DNA of 64,000 bases from Nilaparvata lugens (taxonomy: Eukaryota; Arthropoda; Insecta; Hemiptera; Delphacidae): NCBI RefSeq assembly GCF_014356525.2, contig NC_052507.1, forward strand, positions 47,936,685-48,000,684, in the 5' to 3' direction. Both the position numbers and the translations under genes were made by a program. A model generated the notes under the pieces. That model saw only the letters and a program-made list of their open reading frames with translations. It made no database searches and was not told where the DNA came from. Every line of letters starts with the position of its first letter. Within the stretch, counting starts at the first letter, position 1. This document shows positions 22,659-33,585 of this stretch, piece after piece.

Positions 22659-23900
22659 CTATATGAATTCAGCCTGCTGGTTTCTTGGCATGCTTCTGGC
22701 CTGGGTTCGGCCACCTCTCAGCCAGCTCTGTAGACCAGAATTGCCACGCCGCGCCTCGCGTGGACGTGCCGTCAGCCGCGTCGCGTCAGCCGCCGTCCCC
22801 ACATCCGGCTCGTCGACGGGTTGTTGATGCTGGAAACCCGGGCTGGAAGTCTGCATCTCCTGACTAGTGTGAGAACTGGTAGTTGGTCACTCGGCGTCGC
22901 GATGTTCACGATTTCCACTAATATTTGCGTCCTCCTGGCAATTTTCACGGCCATTTTCCTGACTTGGCTCCTGACCAATGAGATCAATCCAACGCCCATC
23001 GCTTCGCATTTTTTCAAGATCTTCAAGGAAGTAGTTTCTTCCATTAATAACCAAGTGATCATATTTCATAAACGTTTTGAGTCCCCGTCTTCTAGCCTGA
23101 TTGAAAAAGTCTTTCAGTTTTTCCCTAACACTCCTAATTTGCTTAGTATAGTCCTCAGATACTCCAATGTTTGTACCCTTCAAAGCTTTAGAAGCTCATA
23201 GAACTTCCATTTTCTTCTTGGAATTATTAAAACGCACTATTTATTGTTGGTCTATTTTTCCCTACATATCTACCAAGTCTATGAGCTCTCTCAATATCCT
23301 CATCGATTAAATTAACTTTCATAACCGTAGTTATTAGATTCACAATCAATTGATTGATACCGGCCGTAGATCTTCTATTATCATTATTATTATTACGCTC
23401 TTCAATGTTATAAAATATTAGATTCGACCTCCTAGAGTAACCCTCCAAATCGTCCATTTTATTACGAATCACACTATTTTCATGCTCTAAAAACGTTATT
23501 TTGTCCTTTAAACTAGAAACATCTTTAGTGATATCATCGATTGCCGTTGAAAATTGAGCCACTGATTGTTTAATTGAACTAATATCATTTTTATGTCAGT
23601 CAAATCGTTTAGTTTCGACCATATGTCCTCTAAGGTTACCTTTGAATCGCCTGGGCCAGGGTTAAGTTCGACACCTCCGATCACAAGTAACACAGAAACA
23701 ATTAACCAATACAATACACTTTGCATGATATTTACTTTCACATTTGAATTCAATAAACGAAATTTAAGTTGACGAAACAAGCCAATACGCGCACGATAAA
23801 CTGCCAAATCCATCATGAACGAGAGCTCTGATAAGCACGACCGTTCGGCTCGGTGTCTCGACTGCAACCAGCTCTCTATTACATTATCTATATTATTCAT
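22659..23900 (-). pseudogene. LINE ORF1 with hydrophobic 2A-like N-terminus, coiled coil and RNA-binding domain
   Basis: The first frame (23900-23508) includes MQSVLYWLIVSVLLVIGGVE running into LNPGPG. After a one-base shift in the T-run at 23588-23592 the next frame gives a coiled coil (LKDKITFLEHENSVIRNKMD) and GYSRRSNLIFYNIEE, IERAHRLGR: the FP/L1 ORF1-type RNA-binding region. A second one-base shift near 23235 and TGA at 23196-23198 precede LKGTNIGVSEDYTKQIRSVR and a C-terminal RNYFLEDLEKMR block. TGA at 22887 and TAG at about 22660 follow. The original start is uncertain: ATG at 23900, or at 23726 just before the hydrophobic run. Confidence 0.85.
23652..23726 (-). other. 2A-like ribosome-skipping motif in LINE ORF1
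   Basis: From Met at 23726: a hydrophobic stretch of about 14 residues, then GGVELNPGP (codons 23678-23652) and G. The canonical motif is D-[VI]-E-x-N-P-G-P; here the Asp is Gly, while E, NPG and P are kept. In active 2A motifs the ribosome fails to join the final G and P and then continues. 2A-like sequences of this kind are known from trypanosome L1Tc/ingi and from CR1/L2-type LINEs. The hydrophobic lead could also act as a signal sequence. Confidence 0.8.
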
Positions 23901-26814
23901 AATTTGATGTACCTATATTTTTAAACTGCTGCAATATTGTTTTAGATCAGTTTTAAAACCGAAATATGCTTGATATTATATTATGTGAGATGAGATGTAT
24001 ATTTACTATTCCAGCACTCTTCCATCATGATATAATTATTATTAAAGTGAGTCTATGCTTTTGTTGATTCTACATGAGTATTTTTTAATTTCACACCTTC
24101 AGATATACTACATATACTGTGATGATTTTTTTTTGAGTGAATCTCATGAAAAGAGAGAATTAACTAGAAAAATTATAATTACCCTTATAAAATAAAAGGT
24201 TTGCCAAACGAACAGTTAGCACCCGAGCGATAAGGCTTCCTTATCAACAGCTGAGTATAAGATAAGAGTACCGTTTTGTACTACACATTTTTTCAAAGAA
24301 TCATTTAATGAAATTACAATTATTTTGCAAATTAAGTACAAATCATTTATGAATTGCTCATTGAACTTTTGGAGGTTACACTTTTGTTTACAATTCATCA
24401 GATGTTTTGTAGCAGCTCAGACACAGCTGACTGACTCAATATATTATAAATGTCATGCCAGGTTTTCATGCAAACTATAATATTATTTCTAAAATTAAGA
24501 ACTATCGAAAAAGGATAAAGAATTTCAAATAGAAAAATAAAATGTATGTATTATTGTTAAAATTATTTATTACTCACAAAATTACATTATAATGTCAAAT
24601 GTTGTTATAACGAACTAGGTCATAGCATGAATATTGTATCACTGATAAGAGCAGCAAAAATTAATTATAACAGTTTCGAATATAATAAGAATTGTATAGA
24701 AATATTAAATTATAAATTATTGATTCAACTGAGTCACATGGTGAATGAATCTCTTTGGCAAGCCAATCATATGTCATAGAAATAGCACCAAAAGGGATGA
24801 TCGTTTGAAAGCAACATATGTTAATCTGTTATCAGCCAGCAAACCTGCCTTATCATAATATATATGCTAGTGCATGTACACTGTATAGAGGAACTGTATC
24901 TAGAGAATTAAGCAATTTAAAAAATTATACAAATTAAGTTATTATTGTAATCAAAGGAATTATATTTTACTGCTTGCCACTGACGTCATGCCTACGTCAT
25001 AATCATTCTACCAATGGCAAATTTTCATGCAAATTAATTACACAGAGATTCTCAGAAAAGGGTTCTAGCCAAAGGCTTAGAAGAAGGCAAGACACTTCCC
25101 TTTTAAAATCCTCACCGTTAAGACCTTGTTAAAAAGTTACCAAAGACCTATTATTGAAATTTCGTTCGATTTTTGTATTTTTTATCTGTGAGCCAATATC
25201 TTAGGCTAATTTATCTATTATTTTGTAAATTCACTCATCAATTGATTATTCTAGAAATTCTAATTTAATTATTCCCTAATTTATTGGTGAAGGAAATATT
25301 TAATTAAAATTCCACACATGCTAAGACCGAAGCCTGGACTAGCCATCGACCACACAAAATTTGATCTAAAGGAACCACGACCACCAAGAGGATTCACGTG
25401 AGCTTTATATTTTTGGGGCCCCAATCTTCGCTTCAAAAGAAAATACAGTGCAGAGAATATAGAATTTTCTCTGTTAAAGTAATGGCCACGCCGACAAGCG
25501 CTTATAACCATTAAGATCCTAGACTTTATCTGGTATAGAATTTATAAGAACTTGTAGTTGATTAACTATCCTCCGCTGCCAGAACCACGACCTGAGTAAT
25601 TTTGAAAAATCTTTTATTATTTGTTCTCATTATTTTAAAAAACTGTTAAATTTGTCAATTATAAATTCTGTCGGATCATGCATGGTATCATGCGAGCACA
25701 AACAAATTTCTAATTATTTTATTAATGTTAAACTATTCTCAATCTGTAATCCAAGCTTTAAATCTGCACTGTCAAATCATATATTTTATTATATTATATT
25801 TCCATTTTGTCAATTCGTCTTCTGAGTTCGATTATTTCTTAAGCCTGTCAATTATTGTGTCTGACACGTTCTATATTATCAAGAACCGATCAAGTACGAT
25901 CATTGAAATAATTGATTCAACCTGGATATTGGAACAGATCTAAGTGGATGTAGTGTGTGGGGTCAGATCGAGATTACCTATTCTCTGTCCTTACCTGCTC
26001 ATATATCAGCTTTTATCTGTTACCAACTTCGGCTTGGAAACGAATTTTTCGACTGTATGGCAGATGCAGCTGGAAATAATATAATTTCCTACAATAGAGC
26101 ATAAAGCCCGACAAGACTCTGTTCTCGAAATATATTCCGAACGATCTCTGGTCCTTAGTACCCTATCTTAATCCTTCGGAACTTATTAGAGACGCAGTCC
26201 CGTAGATTATCTACATCGGGATTTTTGCTCGACCTGTATGATTTTATATGCGGTTTCATCACAGGTAATAGTTCTAAGATATCTGTATTCAGTGTTTAGC
26301 GACCGCTACACTACCTATGAAAGTTTTATCATTATACAATCAGTCATAAGAAGAATCAAGGGTGAGCGAGTGTTTATGCCTCCTGCGATTCAGACGATTG
26401 TATCGAATCTTGTAGTGACTCAATCAGTCTGGTGTTCACTTAGCGTCCACGCGCGCATTTTCAAATTTCTAACCTCAATACTGGTGACTCAGTGCAAGAT
26501 TCATTATACGTGTGTCGACCTAACCTTGGAGGCGATAGTAACTCCCCCAAGAAGTACTCCACACAATTTGGCTCGTAACGTGAGGCTATTTGCAGCACCA
26601 CAATACTTACTTGGTTTTTACTGCAGCACAAGCTACTAGCTGTCAGCATTAGATGAGCATTAGAACGCAGCTTTAGATTGGTCCGTATAAGGTACACAGA
26701 AATGTAACTACTAATCACATTCCAATCCATAATAACGAGGTAAAGTCACGTTTGGTAATCTAAAGAAATGTACATAAACATTTCTAGAAACACAGATAGG
26801 AGAAGCTACTTAGT
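23901..26814. other. AT-rich intergenic DNA; 25.3-26.7 kb unexplained and more complex
   Basis: 23901-24950 is AT-rich without motifs. 25300-26700 is less AT-rich and includes several short ORFs with no family signature; it could be an old LTR or regulatory DNA but I cannot support either. A half of the CTGTCAGCATT family lies at 26641-26650. Confidence 0.4.
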
Positions 26815-27155
26815 CAGACAAGTGTAGCTGATATATGTGATAGTAGCATAGAGAATCAATAACGTAAGTAGATATCTCATGGTATAGGGAATTTATGTCG
26901 CAACTTTTACTGTTACCTCAAGCCGATTACTGTCGATTATTGTCAATTTTCACTGTTTTGTTGGAGTGATAGTGTATGAACGGCGGCACAATTTGAGAGA
27001 CTACCAGCGTCACACAGCTGCATAGGAAAGAACTATGTGAACTATCGGCTTGGGATAACAGTAAAAGTTGCGACATAAACGCCCTATACCATGGGATATC
27101 TACTTATACTATCGTTCCTCTATGATAGTAGGTAGAGGAGACTACAGCTGCACTA
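26815..27155. repeat. MITE with about 110-bp terminal inverted repeats
   Basis: The inner arms are nearly identical over about 62 bp (26866-26927 and 27044-27106) and include TATGTCGCAACTTTTACTGT and its complement. Weaker pairing continues outwards (CATAGAG / CTCTATG and TGTAGCTG / CAGCTGCAC). The central 116 bp is unrelated. No coding capacity. Confidence 0.75.
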
Positions 27156-27419
27156 GCACTTCACTATACTTAGGTGAAAAAAATTATTTTTAATCATTTT
27201 CAATAAGATCCAAAGAGTGACATAATCAATATTATTTATCAAAATTTTGCAATTTTATGCAGGACTAGCAGGTAACGCGTGCTCCGCAAGGGTCTATTTT
27301 AATACTTGACATAATGGAATCTTGAAGAATTGAAAATAGGCTTTCAACCATTCTCGTTTAATTGAAAATCTATATGCAAAATTTCAAGTTAATCAGTCCA
27401 TTAGTTCAACAATTTCAGG

Positions 27420-28205
27420 TATGCGGATGATACAGTAATTTTTGCCCGACACCCCGCAAGGACTTCAACTGCTAATGGACAAAGTCGCTGAAGTTAGTAA
27501 AATATATGGTCTGGAAGTCAACATTAATAAAACAAAGACAATGATAATTAGTAAAGAAAAAGTTGACAATGTGCATTTTACTATTGATGGTAGGGTAGTG
27601 GAGAGAGTGCCAACTTATGGGCACAGTTTTGAATGAGCAGTGATACCATTCTCAGGAGGTGAGGGCTCGGATTGAAAAGGCGAGAGCGGCATTAAAAATC
27701 ATGTCAAAAGTATTCAAGTCGCATAATTTGACCCTTGAACTGAAAATTAGACTCCTCCGTTGCTATATATTTTCCATTTTGTTATATGGAGTTGAGTCTT
27801 GGACCCTGACTGAAACAACAACAAAGAAACTTGAAGCGTTCGAGATGTGGACCTATAGACGAATCCTGAAAATATCATGGTTGGACAAAATTTCCAACAA
27901 CAGGGTTCTTCAACAATTCAATAAGAAGACGGAAATAATGTACACTGTCAAGAGACGAAAATTGAAGTATCTGGGACACATTATGAGGAATGGAACTAAA
28001 TAACAGTTGTTAAAATGTGTACTACAGGGTAAAGTTCTTGGCAGGAGAGGTGTTGGTAGGAGACGAATTTCCTGGTTGAAGAACTTGAGAACATGGTTTG
28101 CAGTATCCACCCCGGAATTTTTTAGAGCGGCTGTCAACAAGGTTATAATTGCCAGAATGCCAACATTCGGTAACGGATAGGCACCAGAAGAAGAAGAAGA
28201 AGTTC
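27420..28205 (+). pseudogene. RTE-type LINE, 5'-truncated RT C-terminus and 3' tail
   Basis: Begins at the RT active site YADDTVIFA (27420 on). A frameshift leads to the 27442-27636 frame (LEVNINKTKTMIIS), another to 27659 on: EKARAALKIMSKVFKS, LKIRLLRCYIFSILLYGVES, EAFEMWTYRRILKISW and KLKYLGHIMRNG. After a TAA at 28001 the same frame continues with LGRRGVGRRRISWLKNL, the usual RTE C-terminal end. The element finishes in GAAGAAGAAGAAG, a simple-repeat tail typical of the clade. The endonuclease and most of RT are missing, as expected of 5' truncation. Inactive. Confidence 0.85.
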
Positions 28206-31020
28206 AGACGTAATGATGCGTCAAACATAATTTTCCTATCCCGACAGTTCATTCCCTTATTATATGTAGTATAAATGAAGGCATGAAGCATATGTTTCTC
28301 CTGAGTGATTGATATATTGAAATTGATATTGATATCATGGGCGTTAGAAAACATCGGGATTGAGATAAATGAATGAATTTATTTGTTTCTAAATAAATAA
28401 TGATTCAGGAATAAAATAAACTCCATCACTATCAAATAAATAGCCTATTATTGATTTATTATCAATATTTAAATATAGGCCTACTATAGTGTATTGTACC
28501 ATTATTGAAAACTATAGTTAAGTAGGCTATATTGTATATATTATAGTGAACGGTAGTGGTACTGTAAAAATATGGTACCGTATAATTAGTAATAATTGTT
28601 TACTCCCACCATCTGAAATTCAATTATAGTAAGTCTAGAAGGAACAATAATTAGAGAAAGATCCACTTATTGGTTCTCTAATTTTTCAAGTTTTCTTCTT
28701 TTGCTCAGTCATGACAAAATTCTAACAAAGGATATTGATTCAGACTGATGGAAACACGAATATTTCAAGAGCTGCTGCAAAACTTGTTCGCCTTTACAAA
28801 GATGGTGGAGCTTTCGCATTGGAAACATAAATGCATTAATAATTTGATCGAATGAATTGATTCAACTACCAATGAAGCCTGAAATCCGATTTAAAAAGTT
28901 GAATAATGCAGAGATTGCTGCCAAGTATCGCTTGCAACTGTTCTGTTGTTTGATAAGTTCATAACTTAATAAAGCCACAGCCAAGCTCCAAACTTCAGTA
29001 ATAATTATTAAGCAATAGAACGTTATAATCAGATCAGAACCGGGATCCAATACTTTCAACATTAGTGTATATTGCTCACATTTTTCACTTCATCTTTCAA
29101 CCACAAATTAAATGGGTTAACATCTTAACTTTAGATCCATCTTTACTTTCTCAAAGGTTAGTGGACTGTGCAACAAAGGTTTAAGACTTCAATCTGAGAT
29201 TGAACTGTTTTTAGTACCGTAACAACACATTCAATGAGTAGCAACTGAGTTTAAAGTGTTATTATAGAGACAAAATATTCCCCTTTTCGTCTTCTTTTCT
29301 CTTTTGTTTTCAGTCTCAATTGAAATTGAAATTGTTTCATGAAAATCGTGAATGATAGTGATTGAGTTTTCCAAACTCGTTCATAATGCGCTCCTTGTTC
29401 GCTGAATACCATTTCAACTTCCAAACCAACAGAAACATTTCCTACCACTACCGTAGATTTCAAAGTTGAAACTCAGTACCTACATACTTTGAAACCACTA
29501 GAGAAGCAGAGCGTATCGAAGCTAATCTATGTACAGACATAGAACGGATCAGCTCTACTTTGGCATTTTCGTGCAAAATGGAAAGCAATGTCTTGATAAA
29601 TAAGAAGAAGACAACGCGATAACTCTAGAAGACGTTGGCAAAGAGTAGGAACAGAACGGAGGCAGTAGGAAGACAAAGGAAGGCCATTAGTTCAGGGCCG
29701 TAGACCAAGCGAGCCTATTCAGTCTCAAGTTGGAAGCTGTGTGCTTTGCAACTTATGTTCCTGCTAGTTTGGCAAGTATATTCGGCACTGGGGCCTGGGG
29801 CGTGGACATCCCTCCTTTCCTTCAATAAAATCATTCCAGAGAAGAAGAATTTCGACAGACTTTCAAAGGCACAACACGTGAATGCATGCGCAGAACTTAT
29901 TTACTCAAATTTCTAAAGTTTCTGGAATTTTGTCTGTGGATCGAAGAGGTTTGTTTGTTTCCTTAAGAATGTCATTACCGTATGATAATTCTCTTGCAAT
30001 TTCTCTCAATTGGTCTCCGGTTCGACTAGACTGCATACGAAAAAATCTAATCATCTTCTATACTCCCGGGCTTAGCTCTGATTGGAGCAGCAGCGATCGA
30101 TCAAATTATTTTTTTATAAAAGTGTATTTTAAATTATTTCTCCAACATAGTGCTAACCAGAAAAAAATGATAGAACGCAAATATTGTTCAGAAACCATCC
30201 TTAACTTCCTGCCAATCTGATAAATTTATACTGTTAATAATAAGTTTAGTTATTATTTAATTATGAGTTATAATTATTTGATAATTATAACTGATAATTA
30301 ATTTGGTTGCCAATTTCAGTTGTAGCAGCTTTCCAAAAAGGTACTCACTCTAGATCATAGTTTTATTAACATATCGTTTGGAAATTACTGTCATTTTATT
30401 ATTATTTTTCTATTTATGAAAATATGGAAACACACAGGAAACATGGACGCATTACAATATTATGATTGAAAGATTGGAATAAGAATGCTAGAAGACAAAC
30501 TTCAAATAATTAAGAATCACAAGTTGAAATATCAACTTTTGTACTCCATAAGATTTCTTAGTGGGCACCTAGGACCTTCCAGGAAGCTACACATTTTGTT
30601 ACAATCCATCCAGTAATTTTCCAGAAATCGTAATCAGTGAGTGAGTGAGTGAGTTCAGAATTTTATAAGTATAGATTGAAAGTTGCGTTGGTGATCACAT
30701 TGGATGTGTTGTACGGTAATTTTCTAGTCGATTATAATAAAAATGAGTGTTAAAAAAAATATTACAATTCTATGTTATATACAAGTACTATTAGAATACT
30801 TGAAGAGTACTATTAGAAATATCTCAATCTACTACAGTATTAATTTAGAAAATCACTTCGCTTATATGGACTACTTGATTCAAATGAAAACAATATAAAA
30901 ACTTTTAGTACCCTTTTACTAAAATTTTAAAGACTACTTTCGACCATGACCATTACTTGAAAACGACCTATGATTGAAACTAGTTGTTAAAATCTTTTTA
31001 AGTTTTTATTAAAAGGCTAA
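28206..31020. other. AT-rich intergenic DNA, nothing recognised
   Basis: Short ORFs (for example 29882-30220 and 29251-29463) show no family motif. A GTGA-type simple repeat lies near 30637-30653. 29500-29840 is somewhat GC-richer but has no convincing frame. Confidence 0.45.
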
Positions 31021-31400
31021 TAAAGCCCGCTCGTAAAGCCGGCTCCAGCAGACAAGTGTCATTCGGCAAGCAGCGAATGTTCTGCGTTCGGCGAACTATT
31101 CGTCTTGATATTTGCTGATCAACGAGCACACATCTACACACATGCGTGGTTTGTCGAGTACTTGCTCGCTTTGGGAATAGCAAATACCATAGCCACCTCT
31201 AATATATTAGAGGTATTATCTAATGTATATCTAATCTATTATTATATAGAGGTATCTATTATATATCTATTTATATAGATAATCTATTATATATAGAGGT
31301 ATATCTAATGTATTAGAGGTGGCTATGCAAATACTCGTCAACTGAATGTCATCTTCTGTCAACATGAAACAGCTGTTATGTAGCTAAGGTAAACGTGATA
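31021..31400. repeat. GC-richer MITE-like repeat interrupted by a hairpin element
   Basis: Starts AAGCCCGCTCGTAAAGCCGG and includes GTCATTCGGCAAGCAGCGAA. An inverted relative lies at 32750-32875 (GTGTTTGCCGAATGATGC, then GTGCCGGCTTA). The hairpin at 31188-31327 is inserted into it and duplicates CAAATAC. Confidence 0.45.
31188..31327. mobile_element. 140 bp AT-rich hairpin with 7-bp target duplication
   Basis: Arms CATAGCCACCTCTAATATAT and the complement of CATAGCCACCTCTAATACAT give a 24-bp inverted repeat with one mismatch. CAAATAC stands on both sides (31181-31187 and 31328-31334). The interior is almost pure A/T with repeated AGAGGTAT motifs and several smaller palindromes. Confidence 0.75.
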
Positions 31401-31546
31401 TTTTCGAGCTCAAAATTAAAGTGGTTTCATTCTTTATTTTGTGAATTTAAATGTTTCATGTCTTTAGGAAGGTTTTACTATCAATATACCCAAATATCTA
31501 TATTCTCAGATTCTGATTTGGTGTAGAAATTGAAATGGACGTAATC

Positions 31547-31780
31547 TATGTATAATTGACCGAACGAAGTGAGGTCTAAGATTCAAGTCGACGGTTTGGC
31601 ATTTCTCTTAATGTTTAAATGTTTATATGTTTATATGTTTATATATTTAAATGTTGCGCATTTACGGCGAAACGCGGTAATAGATTTTCATGAAATTTGG
31701 CAGGAATGTTCCTTTTCAATCTTGATGAAAACTAGATAATAACCAGTCCCGTCCAGGTTACTAAATTATTTAAATGTTTT
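31547..31780. repeat. dispersed repeat with ATGTTTAT array, copy 1
   Basis: Contains CTATGTATAATTGACCGAAC, GGCATTTCTCTTAATGTTTA, repeated ATGTTTAT units and GTTGCGCATTTACGGCG. A shorter copy at about 32192-32280 shares the same blocks in the same order but lacks about 39 bp between GACCG and GCATTTCTC. Confidence 0.6.
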
Positions 31781-32191
31781 AAAAATTTCTACAAATTTTT
31801 TTTAATCAATTGAAGTTGAAATTCTAGTGCTTTTCATGTTCTATACAGTTATTGACCCGGGTACATAGGGTTAGTTTGGTTTATTTATAAAAGCTGGATA
31901 AGCAAGAAGAGCATCTTCAATATCGAGATCAATGTTAATTTATTCATTTATTTGGTTAGCAAAAACAATACAATAATCGAAAAAGAAAAAACAAGCTATT
32001 ACCTAAAACTTTTCCAATTTTTCTTATTTAGTTTCAAATTGTCTAAATACTTGTAGTTCTGTGAACAGTAGACCTCACGCAGTATTCTCATCCACAAGTA
32101 CCAGATGTCAACTGTTTTAAATGTTAACAAACTCAGTTCACGTTTGAATTTGTATTTCATATGATATAATTCATCCAGTTCCGTGATGATC

Positions 32192-32280
32192 TGAAATGGA
32201 CGTAACCTATGTATAATTGACCGGCATTTCTCTTAATGTTTAAATGTTTATATAGTTATGTGTTGCGCATTTACGGCACT
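32192..32280. repeat. dispersed repeat with ATGTTTAT array, copy 2
   Basis: Direct repeat of the first part of 31547-31780 (CTATGTATAATTGACCG, then GCATTTCTCTTAATGTTTAA and GTTGCGCATTTACGGC), ending abruptly. Confidence 0.6.
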
Positions 32281-32371
32281 TTTTTGGAATTTGATTCTAT
32301 GGTATGAGATGTTGTGGTATTTCTCCATAATTGAAAGAATGGAATTTTTTGATTTTTTGGATCCAAGAACT

Positions 32372-32478
32372 TTTTTGGACTCAGGGGACCTTGAAACGTA
32401 TAGAAATTTGGAAATTGGGGTACCTTAATTTTTTTCGGAAAGCAATACTATGGTAATAGGGCAAGGAAAGTAAAAATC
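32372..32478 (+). mobile_element. truncated copy of the TG-core (probable Helitron-like) family
   Basis: This 107 bp is the reverse complement of the start of the units at 47.1 and 47.9 kb: GGACTCAGGGGACCTTGAAA, GGTACCTTAATTTTTTTCGG and the terminal GGTAATAGGGCAAGGAAAGT. Only the hairpin end is present. Confidence 0.75.
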
Positions 32479-32619
32479 AGACTGTAGAATTATTCATCAT
32501 AAATCAGCTGACAAGTGATTACACAGATGTGTGGAGAAGCAAGTCTATTACTGTATTTGTATAAGGTCTATAGTTTCAATCAAAGACATTAAAGAGGTAT
32601 GCATCTTCAAGCTGGGTTT

Positions 32620-32880
32620 ACACCAAAGTTATTAACAAAATGGTTATAACTTAATCGTTATAGATTCTATTAGATTGAACGGAAGTTGACAAGCACATAT
32701 GTTCATATGCTCAGTGAACACATATGTTCACTATATACTATTCTTGGGCTGAAACAACGAGCACGAATTTTTGGTGCTTGCTGAATAGACAAACATCCAT
32801 CCACACTACTAGCGACTCGGCGAGTCGCTGCTCGGTGTTTGCCGAATGATGCATTTTGGTGCCGGCTTAAAGTTCTTCTT
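32620..32880. repeat. MITE-like repeat, inverted relative of 31021-31180 at its right end
   Basis: Includes GGTTTACACCAAAGTTATTA, a palindromic CACATATGTTCATATG segment and the GTGCCGGCTTA end shared inverted with 31030-31040. Borders are approximate. Confidence 0.4.
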
Positions 32881-33063
32881 TACGAACTGAAAACTCATCA
32901 TAAAACAGTTGTTTTGTGAGGAGCGAAGCGAGCAATAATATAATTTACGCTCGCCAGCTGTTTTCTTTACGCTCGCTAACCGCAGCACATGTGCAGTAGG
33001 CTATATTTTAGAAAAATGCAATTCCAATAAGTTCATGTGCCTACTTTTTCGCCCTATTTCCAA

Positions 33064-33137
33064 CAGTTATAGTGGCAAAGTATGGTAGAGCGTTGCCTCT
33101 TAAGCTGAAGGTCCCAGGCTCAAATCACGGTCCTACT
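33064..33137 (+). ncRNA. tRNA-Lys(CTT)-like relic or SINE head
   Basis: Has an A-box-like TGGCAAAGTATGGTAGAGCG, an anticodon-loop-like CTCTTAA and a B-box-like GGCTCAAATC with tRNA-like spacing. It aligns by eye with eukaryotic tRNA-Lys from GGTAGAGC through the T-loop. The stems do not pair well, so it is not a working tRNA. It is either a decayed tRNA gene or the 5' head of a tRNA-derived SINE. Confidence 0.45.
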
Positions 33138-33394
33138 AATTTCTTTTTGCAGATGATACTAATTGTTATTCTAATGATATATTATTCTAATAATAAATTA
33201 TTATAAAATTAATTATTATGATCAGATAGAATAATTAAATTGTATCATTTTATTATTATTACATTGATTTATCAAAATAATTGAATAAATTATAAAAAAA
33301 ACTGTTATTGTATTGGAATCCAATACTGCAGTTGTTGTAGAAAAAATGTGTACCTATTGTAACGTTATTTTTGATGGAATAACGCTTTGCCTCC

Positions 33395-33462
33395 TGCTTG
33401 GCGTCAATCGGTAGAGCATGAGAATTAATAATTATAAAATCTGGTCGTGGTTTTCTAGGATA
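33395..33462 (+). ncRNA. second tRNA-Lys-like relic
   Basis: Contains AATCGGTAGAGCATGAGA and, after an AT-rich insertion in place of the anticodon arm, TCTGGTCGTGGTTTTC, which matches the second half of tRNA-Lys. The B box is poorly kept. It lies 260 bp from the first relic, on the same strand. Confidence 0.35.
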
Positions 33463-33527
33463 TAATTTCACCCAGATCCTAATAGGCTCATTCAGGAGCT
33501 CTTACAATAATTAATACTGATAATTAA

Positions 33528-33585
33528 CAAATATATATATATATATATTATATATATATATATATATTATATATATATATATAAT
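33528..33585. repeat. TA microsatellite
   Basis: About 55 bp of alternating TA with a few phase breaks. Confidence 0.9.

Larger units (their letters stand above)
19160..23900 (-). mobile_element. nearly full-length LINE with a 2A-like motif (CR1/L2 supergroup)
   Basis: A 4.7 kb minus-strand element: ORF1 (23900-22659), ORF2 (22634-19377), a short 3' untranslated part, and an ATTT-repeat tail (19160-19183). Domain order is 2A-like motif, coiled coil, FP/L1 ORF1-like domain, APE endonuclease, RT and a C-terminal CCHC. A microsatellite tail and a 2A-like N-terminus are both known from CR1/L2-type elements. Lesions are few, so the copy is relatively young, but several stops and frameshifts make it inactive as assembled. 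I could not identify target-site duplications. Confidence 0.9.

Noticed and set aside
25300..26240. Possible LTR with a primer-binding-site-like TGGCAGCGG on the minus strand
   Set aside because: No second LTR, no gag/pol motif and no target duplication could be found.
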